Shown: positions 36,417 through 45,912 of the stretch, piece by piece
Numbering within the stretch: position 1 is the stretch's first letter
Layout of the letters: every line of letters begins with the position of its first letter
NCBI GenBank assembly: GCA_016745035.1
Contig: JADGDE010000001.1
Coordinates: 534,507 to 598,506 of the forward strand
Direction of reading: 5' to 3'
DNA length: 64,000 nucleotides
Source of the DNA: Thiotrichales bacterium
GTDB lineage: Bacteria; Pseudomonadota; Gammaproteobacteria; Beggiatoales; Beggiatoaceae
Position numbers and translations under genes: made by a program
The notes under the pieces: generated by a model
The model's input: the letters and a program-made list of their open reading frames with translations, nothing else
What the model was told of the DNA's origin: nothing
Database searches by the model: none

Positions 36417-37481
36417 TCAATCAATTAAAGCCACGGTTTTAATTTGCACAAAAACCTTTTTCCCTTGCTGTAAATCCAAGCCTTGTGCTGATTTTTTGGT
36501 AATACGGGCAAGCAGCATATCGTTGCCGACTTGTAGGCGCACGGTGATTTGTGCGGCGCTGTCTTGAGCTAACGAGTTTATTTTGGCGGCAAAAATATTT
36601 AAGATACTGGTGTCGGTTTGCCGCGCTAAGGTAAGGCTGACATCGCGGGCGAGGATTTGTAAGCGTAGCTTTGTGCCAATCGGGCGCGGTTTGCCTGCGA
36701 CTTGAAAACGCCCACCGGAAAAATCGAGCCAGTTTAAGGCGTATTCCTGATCGTAGCCGACAACTTGCGCGGTTATCACAGTTTCAGTGTCAGCCTCGTG
36801 TGCCAACGGCAAATCTAAACGCGAAAATAATTCACTGACTTGTCCTTGGGCTTGTATTTTTCCCGCATCCAACAAGACTAAATAATCGGCTAAACGCGCC
36901 ACTTCTTCGCGGGCGTGGCTGACATAAAGCATGGGTATATCGAGGCTTTGCGGCAGGCTGTCGAGATAAGGCAAAATCTCTTGTTTACGTCCTTGATCCA
37001 GCGCGGCCAGAGGTTCGTCCAAAAGTAACATCTCGGGGCTGCTGGCAAGGGCGCGGGCGATGGCGACCCGTTGTTGTTCGCCGCCGGAGAGTTGTTGTAC
37101 GCGGCGTTTGAGTAAGTTTTCTATATCGAGTAATTCAATGGCTTGGGCTAGGCTGATTTTGCGCTGGGCTTTGGGCGCGCGTTTGAAACCATAGGCTAAA
37201 TTTGCTGCCACGTCTAAATGCGGGAATAAACTCGGTTCTTGAAACACGTAGCCAATGCGGCGTTGTTGCGGGCTGAGAAAAACCTTGTCATCTTGCCAAA
37301 CCCGTTCGCCTATTTTCAGATAGCCTTTTGCGCGTTCTAATCCGGCAATGACGCGCAATAAGCTGGTTTTTCCACAGCCCGATGCGCCAAAAATGGCGCT
37401 GATACCGCGCTCGGGCAGGGAAAACGTCACATCTAAGCGAAATTCGCCGCGTTGTAGTTGTAACTGCGCGTCAATACTCAT
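36417..37481 (-). CDS. modC: molybdate ABC transporter ATP-binding protein ModC
   Basis: 354 residues. The ATPase domain has Walker A GASGCGKTS (about 33-41), signature LSGGEQQRVAIARAL and Walker B LLLDEPLAALD. The C-terminal part (about 285-350) is a TOBE molybdate-binding domain. Order and overlaps with modB identify it. It powers molybdate uptake, required for molybdenum-cofactor enzymes. It is the last gene of the modABC unit. Confidence 0.93.
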   Translation of the reverse strand: MSIDAQLQLQRGEFRLDVTFSLPERGISAIFGASGCGKTSLLRVIAGLERAKGYLKIGERVWQDDKVFLSPQQRRIGYVFQEPSLFPHLDVAANLAYGFKRAPKAQRKISLAQAIELLDIENLLKRRVQQLSGGEQQRVAIARALASSPEMLLLDEPLAALDQGRKQEILPYLDSLPQSLDIPMLYVSHAREEVARLADYLVLLDAGKIQAQGQVSELFSRLDLPLAHEADTETVITAQVVGYDQEYALNWLDFSGGRFQVAGKPRPIGTKLRLQILARDVSLTLARQTDTSILNIFAAKINSLAQDSAAQITVRLQVGNDMLLARITKKSAQGLDLQQGKKVFVQIKTVALID

Positions 37482-38134
37482 GGCTGCATGACGTTAAAGC
37501 GTCGATTGAGGGCATAGACGCTGAGGAGTAACACAAATGACAGCATCAATAAACCTGCCGAGAGCCAATGCGCTTGGCTGTATTCCAAGGCTTCAACATG
37601 GTCATAAATGGCAATCGATAAAACTTGGGTTTCTCCGGGAATATTGCCGCCTATCATCAACACCACGCCAAACTCGCCTAAAGTATGGGCAAAGCCTAAC
37701 ACCGCAGCGGTGATAAATCCCGGGCGCGCCAGCGGTACGACCACGGTGATAAAACTATCCAGCCGACTCGCGCCCAGTGTCGCCGCCACTTCTAAGGGGC
37801 GATTACCTATCGCTTTAAAACTGCTTTGCAGCGGTTGAACCACAAAGGGCAGGGAATAAAATACCGAGCCAATCAGTAGCCCTGTGAAACTAAACGCCAA
37901 GGGCGGGTTAAACAAGCCTTGCGACCCCAGCGCCATCAGCAGATAAAAGCCCAACACTGTCGGTGGTAACACCAAGGGCAGGGCAATCAGGGCTTCAAGA
38001 ATGAATTTAAACCGCCAAGGACTGCGCGCCAGCCACCACGCCAAGGGTGTGCCGATGAGTAATAAAATTATGGTGGTGAGGCTGGCAAGCTTTAAGGTCA
38101 GCACCAGCGCGGTTAAGTCAGCTGCTGAGAGCAT
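37478..38134 (-). CDS. modB: molybdate ABC transporter permease ModB
   Basis: 218 residues with five or more membrane segments and the EAA-type cytoplasmic loop (EVAATLGASRLDSFITVVVPLARPG). GEFGVVLMIGGNIPGETQ near the end is typical of ModB. It overlaps modC by four bases and modA by one. Forms the membrane channel of the transporter. Confidence 0.93.
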   Translation of the reverse strand: MLSAADLTALVLTLKLASLTTIILLLIGTPLAWWLARSPWRFKFILEALIALPLVLPPTVLGFYLLMALGSQGLFNPPLAFSFTGLLIGSVFYSLPFVVQPLQSSFKAIGNRPLEVAATLGASRLDSFITVVVPLARPGFITAAVLGFAHTLGEFGVVLMIGGNIPGETQVLSIAIYDHVEALEYSQAHWLSAGLLMLSFVLLLSVYALNRRFNVMQP

Positions 38135-38853
38135 CAGGGGGTCTCATAACCCTGCTTGCGAATCAGGGCTTTGATAGCGGGGGTTTGCAAATAGCGGATA
38201 AAATCACGGGCGGCGGGACTGTCTTTGAGTAGCAGGGCTTGTTGTTCGATGGCGGGATAAGTATCGGGTGCAGGTCGCCAGAACGAGCCTGTTTTGTTTT
38301 TGACTTGGGCATAGGCAACAAAACCCAGTTCCGCATTGCCACTTTGGACAAATTGATAGGCTTGGGCAATGTTCTCCCCGCGTACCATCCGCGCTTGCAG
38401 CCCTTGCCACAGCCCGCGCTGTTTGAGTAGGTGTGCAGCGGCTTTGCCATAGGGGGCAAGTTTAGGGTTAGCAATCGCAAGGTGCTTGAAGTCTGTGCTG
38501 TTTAAGATTTCAGCACTGCTAAACCAATCGGGCTTGGGACTCCATAGTACCACTTGACCAATGGCATAAGTAAAACGGCTGTTTTTGACCCCGATGCCTT
38601 GGGCTTCGAGCTTTTTCGGGCGCTGGTTGTCGGCGGCTAAAAACACATCAAAGGGCGCGCCGTGGACAATTTGGGCAAAATGCCGCCCCGTTGCACCAAA
38701 AACCAAATTCAGCTTGTGCGGGCTTTGCGCCTCAAATTGGCTGGCAATGGCTTTGATGCTGTGGCTAAAATTACTGGCAACGGCGATGCGCAGATTATCG
38801 GCGCTACTATTGAGCGTGAGGCTGAATAAAAACACCGTTGCGAGGATTTTCAT
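38134..38853 (-). CDS. modA: molybdate-binding periplasmic protein ModA
   Basis: 239 residues. The signal peptide ends near residue 18 (LNSSA). Motifs include AVASNFSHSIKAIASQF, VFGATGRHFAQI and APFDVFLAADNQRPKKL, the molybdate-binding serine/tyrosine frame of the family. It captures molybdate or tungstate and delivers it to ModBC. The gene overlaps the upstream MscS-like gene by four bases. Confidence 0.92.
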   Translation of the reverse strand: MKILATVFLFSLTLNSSADNLRIAVASNFSHSIKAIASQFEAQSPHKLNLVFGATGRHFAQIVHGAPFDVFLAADNQRPKKLEAQGIGVKNSRFTYAIGQVVLWSPKPDWFSSAEILNSTDFKHLAIANPKLAPYGKAAAHLLKQRGLWQGLQARMVRGENIAQAYQFVQSGNAELGFVAYAQVKNKTGSFWRPAPDTYPAIEQQALLLKDSPAARDFIRYLQTPAIKALIRKQGYETP

Positions 38854-40607
38854 GTCTGTTTTTTAACCAGCGCCAGTGCTTCGGCTTGTCCAATGTGTAA
38901 GGCTTCTTCGGGGCTGGCTTGTTGCAGTTGCGATAAGACACTTTCAGGCTTCGGTGCAGCAGGCTCTGGCTGCTGGCGAATATGTACCGTGCGGTTGGGA
39001 TAAGCAAACTCAATATCTAAGCGTTTGGAGAGCCGCAAGACATCGAGTAAAAACCGATGGCGCTCGCGCAATTCGATGCCCCAGTCAGCGGTATTAAAGA
39101 AAATATATACCATCACATCTAAAGATGATTCCCCATAGCCGTGAAAATAGACATGAAAATAATCTTTGCGGGTCTCTGGATGCAAACGCACGATTTCGCG
39201 CACGCCCTCACAAAAGGCATCAATGGATTCTGGGCTGGTGTCATAGCTTAAATTGAAAAAGCATTTTAAGCGTCGATAACGCCGTCTGCCCATGTTATCG
39301 ACATCGGCGGTGATTAAACGCGAGTTCGGCAAGGTGATTTGGGAATTATAAAAAGTACGGATGCGGGTGCTACGAAAACCAATACCCTCGACTGTGCCCT
39401 CAATGTCGCCAATCACCACCCAGTCGCCAACAATAAAAGGGCGGTCAAATAAAATCGTAATCGAGCCGAATAAGTTTTCGACTGCATCTTTGGATGCCAA
39501 GGCAAAGGCTAAGCCTCCGAGTCCTAAGCCCGCGAGCAAGCCGCTGATATCCATATTCATTTGGCTGGCAATAAAGACAATGCCGATCACGGTTACGAAT
39601 AATTTGATGCTTTTGGTTAATAAGGGAACCAGCATGTCATCGACTTTGCTGGTGGTTTGTGCGGCTTTTTCTTTGAAAGAGGCCGAGAGCAAATCGACCA
39701 AACGGTAAGCACTCCAAACACTGGAGACCACGGCTAAAAACTTCGCCGCTACCAGTAACACCAGCAACATGCTATCGGGCAGTCCGAGCATATTTAGCCC
39801 CATCCACCAAATCGCTGACATCACCAGCAAACCAAAGGGGCGCAGCATGTCTAAGGGCACTTCACGATAATAACCTTTAGCAAAACGCCGCCCAATGCCG
39901 ACCAAGACTTGTAGCAGCCAAGAGATGAGTTTATCGGCAAGACTGCCGACTAAGATTAATAATAAAATCGCACCCCATTGCCAGCGTTCTAAGGTTAGCA
40001 TCGGCTCTGTCCAAAACCCGGATAATTTAGATCTAAAGCGCATATGCCAAGGCAAATAGTTTTGTGCTAGCACAGGGGCTTCGCTCAGGCTATTTGGCGT
40101 TATTGCTTTCTGTTTTGCTTTCTCTTCTTCTTGTAAGGTATTGAGCAAGCCTTCTAACTCTTTCAGCGAGCCAGCCGAAAATAGCCAGCGCCCATCTTCA
40201 AATTTGAGTAAATAAATATCGCCTGCAAGATGTTTATATAAACGATAACTATCCTTTTTCGACTTGTGTGGAATTTTTTTAGGTGAAACCTTAATCCCCA
40301 AATCCCAAACACTGCTCAATAGCCAGACAATATCCCGGGCTTTTTCCTTTTTGACTAAGACGTTAATATCGGAGAGATCTAAAGTTTCAATCGCGCGCGC
40401 AAGCGCGTCTTGATCTTCTGGGTCTTGTTTGAGTTGTTCACGGGCATCTAAGAAATGTTGCACCGTTGCCCTTGGAGAGAGCAAATAATCGGGTATTGGC
40501 TGGCGAGGTTTATTGACTTTAGGCTCGGCATTTTCAATGGTGTCAGCGGCGATATTGGCAGAAAAGGCAAGAAAATAACAAAGCCCTAAAAAACGGATAA
40601 AAGTCAT
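38850..40607 (-). CDS. MscS-family mechanosensitive channel
   Basis: 585 residues. A signal peptide and a 170-residue periplasmic domain come first, then several membrane helices (about 210-350). The pore helix is glycine/alanine-rich (LGLGGLAFALASKDAVENLFG, quoted in part as GLAFALASKD, about 365-385), followed by the beta domain (IEGTVEGIGFRSTRIRTFYN) and C-terminal region. This is an osmotic safety valve. Its end overlaps modA by four bases, so the four genes form one transcription unit, an unusual pairing. Confidence 0.88.
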   Translation of the reverse strand: MTFIRFLGLCYFLAFSANIAADTIENAEPKVNKPRQPIPDYLLSPRATVQHFLDAREQLKQDPEDQDALARAIETLDLSDINVLVKKEKARDIVWLLSSVWDLGIKVSPKKIPHKSKKDSYRLYKHLAGDIYLLKFEDGRWLFSAGSLKELEGLLNTLQEEEKAKQKAITPNSLSEAPVLAQNYLPWHMRFRSKLSGFWTEPMLTLERWQWGAILLLILVGSLADKLISWLLQVLVGIGRRFAKGYYREVPLDMLRPFGLLVMSAIWWMGLNMLGLPDSMLLVLLVAAKFLAVVSSVWSAYRLVDLLSASFKEKAAQTTSKVDDMLVPLLTKSIKLFVTVIGIVFIASQMNMDISGLLAGLGLGGLAFALASKDAVENLFGSITILFDRPFIVGDWVVIGDIEGTVEGIGFRSTRIRTFYNSQITLPNSRLITADVDNMGRRRYRRLKCFFNLSYDTSPESIDAFCEGVREIVRLHPETRKDYFHVYFHGYGESSLDVMVYIFFNTADWGIELRERHRFLLDVLRLSKRLDIEFAYPNRTVHIRQQPEPAAPKPESVLSQLQQASPEEALHIGQAEALALVKKQT

Positions 40608-40639
40608 ATTTTGTTTGATTTAATCTCAGTAAACATCGG

Positions 40640-42112
40640 TTAATGGCTAACAACTAACAAGGCTTGATGTTGTGTAACCACATCTCTCCAAGCCTGATCT
40701 AAAGCCTGTAGTTGCTTGCTTAATTTTTCTAAACTACCGACATGGGTGTCTAGCAAACTCATGTCGCGTAATAAAATTTTGGCATGATTTTGATAAATTT
40801 CACTTTGTTGCGCTAGCATAAAGCGAAAATCAGCTAACGTGCGAATGTAATGCTTGAGCTTTTTGCTTAACTGTCGATAAATTTGCAAGCTTTCTTGCCA
40901 CATATTTTCTTGCACTTGCAAGCGCTTATAATGGCTTTTTTTCGTATCGGCATTCCATTCCAAGCGATTAAACTCATTGCCAGTTTTTGCATTGTGCTGA
41001 CGGCGAGATAAGTTTTCTAAACGCGCTTGCATTTGTTTTTGCTGCTGATGATTCGCTTCAATATAGTGTTGCAGTTTTTTTTCTGCTTGCAATAAAACTC
41101 TCAAGCTTTGTTGGGCGCGTTTTTCCAGTTGTTTTTGCCGCTGAGCGATGGTGTCATAATCCCCGCTCAAGCTTTGAAATTGCTTGCTAATGTCTTCGAA
41201 TATCTGATTGGTTTTATCAGGTTTGTCTAATTTTGATAAATCCCGATTCAAGTCTTCTAATGCTGTAATTTCACGCTCTAATAAGGCGGCAATGCCCGCG
41301 ACTTCATATTGTGCTAATTGTTGAATTTCTGCCGAGCTTTGTTGGCGTAAGGCACGAATACGATCATTGGCGGAATAGGCATCGACTGTCACCGTAATGC
41401 CGGGGCGAATACTATTATTATCTTTGCTATTTAAGGTAATCTTGATTTGATCGCCTTTAGCAATTAAAGGCAGTGTTTTGCCTATCAGGACTTTATCGCC
41501 AGTGCGTTCATAAATTTTTTCACCAACTTTTTTTCCTTGCATTTGATAAATGCGCAAACTTTCTTCGGCATGTAAGCCCCCTTGGACATAGACTTTCAAA
41601 AACTCATTATGGGGAATATATAAATAATCGACCTTACGCAAGACCAGTTTATGTGTACCACCTTCAAATACCTTTTTTAAACCATTGGGCTGGGAGACTT
41701 TGGCAAAACGGTATGGCTCGACCTGCACGGTCACACCAGGGCGCACAGCGTTGGGGGCATCAGAATTGAGGGTAATGAGTAAATCATCGCCTTTAACTAC
41801 AAAGGGCTTGGCATATTTAACTTCATCACCTTGGTAAGTGCGTTGCAAATAACCCGTTTTTTTGCCCAACATATCGTAAACACGGAGGATTTCTTGTGGG
41901 TGCAAAGCGCCGCTGATTTGCACTAACAAGGCCTCGCTGCCAGCGATTTTGATTTCTTTTTTAATTTGCCCTTTTACCGTACCTTCTTGCTGTTGGCGTT
42001 GGCTCAACTCCAGCAACGGCTCTGTGCCGCCACGGAAAACCTCCACAGCGAAACAACTGGGTGCAAACAGCACCCAGAACAGATAAAAGGGCATCCATCG
42101 GGCTGTTAGCAC
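40640..42112 (-). CDS. exported coiled-coil protein with duplicated N-terminal domain, unknown function
   Basis: 490 residues, not recognised. A signal peptide (about 1-22) precedes two related domains of about 105 residues (about 25-130 and 135-245). Each begins FxGGT and ends with a GDxxxITLNS...xRPGxTVxV block; the middle carries [17 protein letters not shown] or [17 protein letters not shown]. The remaining 240 residues are coiled coil, rich in Gln, Leu, Arg and Lys. An ATG at 42094 (residue 7) is an alternative start. It overlaps the end of panD by seven bases and runs toward the MscS-like gene with a 32-base gap. A cell-envelope structural or sensor protein is plausible. Confidence 0.6.
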   Translation of the reverse strand: MLTARWMPFYLFWVLFAPSCFAVEVFRGGTEPLLELSQRQQQEGTVKGQIKKEIKIAGSEALLVQISGALHPQEILRVYDMLGKKTGYLQRTYQGDEVKYAKPFVVKGDDLLITLNSDAPNAVRPGVTVQVEPYRFAKVSQPNGLKKVFEGGTHKLVLRKVDYLYIPHNEFLKVYVQGGLHAEESLRIYQMQGKKVGEKIYERTGDKVLIGKTLPLIAKGDQIKITLNSKDNNSIRPGITVTVDAYSANDRIRALRQQSSAEIQQLAQYEVAGIAALLEREITALEDLNRDLSKLDKPDKTNQIFEDISKQFQSLSGDYDTIAQRQKQLEKRAQQSLRVLLQAEKKLQHYIEANHQQQKQMQARLENLSRRQHNAKTGNEFNRLEWNADTKKSHYKRLQVQENMWQESLQIYRQLSKKLKHYIRTLADFRFMLAQQSEIYQNHAKILLRDMSLLDTHVGSLEKLSKQLQALDQAWRDVVTQHQALLVVSH

Positions 42113-42498
42113 GCGATGGCCTCTTGCTGCATGGCAATGGCGTTGCTGGTATCTGTCACACGGTTTTTTTCATCGCAATAAACCAAGCGTGGCTCGTGCG
42201 CGGCTAATTCGTCGCTATCCAACACTCCATAAGTGCAAATAATCAAACGGTCGCCGGGGTTAGCTTTATGAGCGGCTGCGCCATTAATGGAAATGGTGCG
42301 TGAGCCGGGGGTGGCTTCAATGGCATAAGTGCTAAAGCGTTCGCCATTGGTGACATTGTAAATATGTAGCTGCTCATAAGGTAAAATTTGCGCTAAATCC
42401 AACAAGTCCGTATCAATCGCGCAGGATCCTTCATAATCTAATTCGGCATGCGTGACACAAACTCGATGTAATTTAGCGGTTAATAAGGTGCGTTGCAT
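42106..42498 (-). CDS. panD: aspartate 1-decarboxylase
   Basis: 130 residues. The self-cleavage site Gly24-Ser25 (DYEGSCAID), which produces the pyruvoyl group, and Lys9, Arg54 and Tyr58 (active-site residues of the family) are all present. It makes beta-alanine for pantothenate and coenzyme A. The C-terminus is a little longer than in E. coli. The gene overlaps its downstream neighbour by seven bases. Confidence 0.95.
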   Translation of the reverse strand: MQRTLLTAKLHRVCVTHAELDYEGSCAIDTDLLDLAQILPYEQLHIYNVTNGERFSTYAIEATPGSRTISINGAAAHKANPGDRLIICTYGVLDSDELAAHEPRLVYCDEKNRVTDTSNAIAMQQEAIAC

Positions 42499-42632
42499 AT
42501 CTCTCTCTGTTATCGGTTAAAATCGCGCCGGACAGTGTCCAGTCGCTTCTCAATTGGGTTATTATAACCCGAGTTCATTATTGAGCGGGATTTGCTCACT
42601 TTAAAGCCCCACTCTAAACATAAGGTTAAACG

Positions 42633-43493
42633 ATGCGCGTTGAAAATTTGGTTATATCGGGACAGCTCTATATAGTGGCTACCCCTATTGGTAATTTAGC
42701 CGACATCAGTCCGCGCGCCTTGGCTATTTTAACCGATGTTGACCTGATTGCCGCAGAAGATACCCGCCACAGTCGGCATTTATTACAACATTATGGCATC
42801 AACACGCCCTTACAAGCCTTGCATAGCCACAATGAAGAAAAAAGTGCGCAACAATTATTAAGCAAATTACAAGCAGGGAAAAGCATCGCCTTGGTTAGTG
42901 ATGCGGGCACACCGCTTATCAGTGACCCCGGTGCGCGTCTCACGCGCTTAGCACACCAAGCCAACATTCCCGTGGTCGCAATCCCGGGGGCTAGTGCCTT
43001 GATTGCCGCCTTGTCGGTGGCAGGCTTTAGCGCCGACCAATTTTATTTTGCCGGATTTCTGCCCGCCAAAACCCAACAACGACAAAAAAGCCTGCAAGCG
43101 CTGGGTAAACGCCCCGAAACCGCCGCCTTTTATGAAGCCCCGCATCGGATTCTCGCCTGCATTGAAGATGCGATTGAGGTCATCGGCGCAGAGCGTGAAG
43201 CCGCCTTGGTCAAAGAAATCAGCAAATGTCACGAAACCGTTTACAGGGCAACACTTGCCGAGATTAAAGCTTGGCTGCTTGATGACCCACTCCGACAAAA
43301 AGGCGAATTTGTGATTATCATCAGCGCCGCTGAAACCAAAAAACAAGACCTCGATAGCGACACCCAACACTTGATGCAAGTCCTCAGTAAAAATCTACCC
43401 CTAAAACAAGCCAGCCAGCTTGGCAGTGAAATCAGCGGCTTTAATAAAAAAATCCTCTATCAATATGGGCTTAGCCTTAAAGATGCCGACTAA
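42633..43493 (+). CDS. rsmI: 16S rRNA 2'-O-ribose methyltransferase RsmI
   Basis: 286 residues: LYIVATPIGNLADIS at the N-terminus, AEDTRHSRHLLQHYG, LVSDAGTPLISDPG and PGASALIAALSVAGF, all typical of the tetrapyrrole-methylase fold of RsmI, which methylates the ribose of C1402 in 16S rRNA. It starts behind a promoter region shared with the divergent panD (GGGTTATTATAACCC palindrome near 42554). The last 11 bases overlap gspK. Confidence 0.95.
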   Translation: MRVENLVISGQLYIVATPIGNLADISPRALAILTDVDLIAAEDTRHSRHLLQHYGINTPLQALHSHNEEKSAQQLLSKLQAGKSIALVSDAGTPLISDPGARLTRLAHQANIPVVAIPGASALIAALSVAGFSADQFYFAGFLPAKTQQRQKSLQALGKRPETAAFYEAPHRILACIEDAIEVIGAEREAALVKEISKCHETVYRATLAEIKAWLLDDPLRQKGEFVIIISAAETKKQDLDSDTQHLMQVLSKNLPLKQASQLGSEISGFNKKILYQYGLSLKDAD

Positions 43494-44415
43494 ACAGCAC
43501 GGCATTGCCCTGTTAAGTGCCTTGGTGGTGGTTGCTATCACCGCCATGATCAGCGCCCGCTTATTACACCAGCAACAACTGTCCTTGCAACGCAGTGACA
43601 ACCTGTTTAATCGTCAACAAGCCTATGTCTATTTACAAGGCGTGGAACGCTGGCTGACAGAAATTTTACAAACCGACCGCAAAAAAGGCCCTGTCGATCA
43701 TAAGCAAGAGACCTGGGCGCAACAACTGCCCGTGACCATGATAACCAACGGCACGCTGTTTGGGCGAGTTGAAGACCTGCAAGCCCGCTTTAACCTCAAC
43801 AGCCTTTATCATGATGACGGTAGCGTTAATCAAAGCGCCTTAGCACAACTCGAACGTCTCTTACTCAGCCTCGATTTGCCCAGCAGTTGGGGACAAGCGA
43901 TGCTTGATTGGATCGATAGCGACCAACAAGCCCTCGCCCCACACGGCGCAGAAGACGCGCAATATTTACGCGCTGACCCCGCCTATCGCAGTGCCGACAG
44001 TTTTTACCGTAGCCCGAAAGAACTCTATTATCTCAGCGATATGGATACCGAGTCTTATCAACGCCTTGCGCCTTATATTTGCACCCTGCCCGAGCCGACC
44101 AAGGTCAACATCAACACCGCTCCGCTACCCTTGCTTGCAGTCCTTTTCCCGGATTTAAGTACCAGCCAAGTCGAGCAATTACATCAAGATTTAGCCACAA
44201 GCCCCTTGAATGACCTTGCCAAATTAGCGCATCATCCGCTGTTTAAGGACAAAACCCCGCCAGATTTGGCAGGGCTAGGGATTGGCAGTGATTATTTTAT
44301 GCTCCATGCCCGCGCCGAAATCGGGCAAAGTTTGGCACAATTACACAGCGTGATGCAGCGCAAACAACAGCGTATTCGCGTGATTCAACGCTCACAAGGT
44401 TATTTGGATGTCTAA
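43483..44415 (+). CDS. gspK: type II secretion minor pseudopilin GspK
   Basis: 310 residues from the ATG at 43483, chosen so that a short leader (MPTKQHG) precedes a pseudopilin helix (IALLSALVVVAITAMISARLL). The rest matches GspK: a large periplasmic domain with LNSLYHDDGSVN, WGQAMLDWIDSDQ and the NINTAPLPLLAVL repeat near residue 205. The fifth residue of the mature helix is not Glu, as is usual for GspK. It overlaps rsmI by 11 bases. Confidence 0.88.
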   Translation: MPTKQHGIALLSALVVVAITAMISARLLHQQQLSLQRSDNLFNRQQAYVYLQGVERWLTEILQTDRKKGPVDHKQETWAQQLPVTMITNGTLFGRVEDLQARFNLNSLYHDDGSVNQSALAQLERLLLSLDLPSSWGQAMLDWIDSDQQALAPHGAEDAQYLRADPAYRSADSFYRSPKELYYLSDMDTESYQRLAPYICTLPEPTKVNINTAPLPLLAVLFPDLSTSQVEQLHQDLATSPLNDLAKLAHHPLFKDKTPPDLAGLGIGSDYFMLHARAEIGQSLAQLHSVMQRKQQRIRVIQRSQGYLDV

Positions 44416-44427
44416 AGGAAACAGCAC

Positions 44428-45648
44428 ATGCGCATAGGCGCGGTATTACGGCTCAATGCCCAGCCCATGTGTACCGCATGGGTGCAAGGCAAATTAATTG
44501 AAACCAGTTTAGAAAAAATGCCCGACTACAAAGGCGCATTGGTGGTGCTATTGCCCAGCACCAATATTCTCCTCAGCGAAGCAACTGTGCCCAGCCGTCG
44601 CCGCCAACAAGTCATCCAAGCCCTGCCTTACAGCCTAGAAGAACAAGTCATAGAAGCGCCTGAAAAACTCCATTTTGCGTTGGGCGAGGGCAAACAAAAC
44701 CACTACCAAGTCGCCGTGTGCCAACGCGATTATTTAAGCCAAAACCTCGAGCGCCTCCAGCAAGCGGGTTTAGATCCCGATTACATCCTCCCCGATGTTT
44801 TGGCACTGCCGTGGCAAGCGGAATCATGGTCGCTACTGCACATCGGCGGTATTAACCTCGTGCGCATTAGCAACAGCCAAGGCTTTGCGATTGAAAATAA
44901 CTTACTCAAATTTTATTTAAGCCAAGCCCTTAGCGCGCAGCCAGCGCCGACCGTTATCAATGTCTATAACACCGACATAAATAAGCTCGAAGATGCCCTT
45001 ACGCCGATCATCGCCGCTGACATTGCTATCGAACAACACAGCCACCCACAAGCCGCCTTGGGCTGGTTTAGCCAACAACTACAACAAGACCCAAAAACCT
45101 TACAGCACAGTAACCTGCGCCAACAAAGTTACCAAAAATACAATCCCTTAGCACAATTTTCAAAACCTTGGCGGGTGAGTTTTTCTCTCTTATTGCTTTG
45201 GGGAATATTACAACTTGGGCTGGATTACCAAGCCCTGCAAGCGCAATTACAGCAACAACAACAACTCAAACAAGCGACGATACAACTATATAAAGATACC
45301 TTCCCAGCGGCAAAAAATATCATTTATCCCAAAGAACAAATGCAGCAAAAGCTCAATGCTTTACAAAGTGCGGGGGGGGAGAAACAAGACTTTTTAGCCC
45401 TTTTGCATCGTTTTGCCACCGGGATAAAAACAATTAAACAAGCCGATATGCGCTACTTAGATTACCGCCAACAACACTTAGACATACAATTACAACTAAA
45501 AAACCTAAGTGATTTAGAACAAGTCAAACGGGTATTAAGGCGACAAAACTTACAAGTGGAAATCCGCCAAGCCAATAGCGAAAACGGACGGGTTGACAGT
45601 ATATTACGCCTGAGTATCCCCAGCACGACAACGGCAACAAAAAAATAA
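44428..45648 (+). CDS. gspL: type II secretion inner-membrane protein GspL
   Basis: 406 residues. The N-terminal cytoplasmic actin-like domain (LLPSTNILLSEATVPSRRRQQVIQALPYSLEEQV in parts) is followed by one membrane segment (about 250-267, FSLLLLWGILQLGL) and a periplasmic ferredoxin-like domain. GspL anchors GspE and GspM. gspM would be expected next, but the gene is followed directly by a mobile-element copy and then an MmeI-type gene. It ends TAA TAA, with the second TA belonging to the element border. Confidence 0.85.
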   Translation: MRIGAVLRLNAQPMCTAWVQGKLIETSLEKMPDYKGALVVLLPSTNILLSEATVPSRRRQQVIQALPYSLEEQVIEAPEKLHFALGEGKQNHYQVAVCQRDYLSQNLERLQQAGLDPDYILPDVLALPWQAESWSLLHIGGINLVRISNSQGFAIENNLLKFYLSQALSAQPAPTVINVYNTDINKLEDALTPIIAADIAIEQHSHPQAALGWFSQQLQQDPKTLQHSNLRQQSYQKYNPLAQFSKPWRVSFSLLLLWGILQLGLDYQALQAQLQQQQQLKQATIQLYKDTFPAAKNIIYPKEQMQQKLNALQSAGGEKQDFLALLHRFATGIKTIKQADMRYLDYRQQHLDIQLQLKNLSDLEQVKRVLRRQNLQVEIRQANSENGRVDSILRLSIPSTTTATKK

Positions 45649-45650
45649 TA

Positions 45651-45784
45651 ACTGATGTTACGCACTAAGCTGGTTTTTATCACAATAGTATGATTTTCCA
45701 CCTGCCTAGTGAAGCTTAGCCGTGCAGCAATGGCGGTTTTTTCTGCCCTTAAGGCAGAAAAAGAAGCCTTTGCGTAACATCAGA
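45651..45784. mobile_element. MITE-like element, long form (copy 7)
   Basis: 134 bp, in reverse orientation, ends ACTGATGTTACGCA and TGCGTAACATCAGA, with TA on both sides (45649-45650, 45785-45786). The central block has a one-base insertion in the palindrome (CTGCCCTTAAGGCAG). It sits immediately after gspL, where gspM would be expected. Confidence 0.8.
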
Positions 45785-45801
45785 TAATAAAATACACATA
45801 A

Positions 45802-45842
45802 GCTGGGAATGTTGACAGCCTGTCAGCTTCCATGTTCCCAGC
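45802..45842. other. compound hairpin upstream of the MmeI-type gene
   Basis: GCTGGGAA (45802-45809) pairs with TTCCCAGC (45835-45842), and inside TGACAG-C-CTGTCA (45813-45825) is a perfect inverted repeat. An A-run follows on the plus strand. It may be an operator for the restriction gene or part of another small repeat. No copy was seen elsewhere. Confidence 0.5.
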
Positions 45843-45912
45843 AAAAAAACGCTGCATTTATCTTTGCTTTAGCTCACATATCAATGGCACAATAAGCACT
45901 TTTTGAGCTTGT

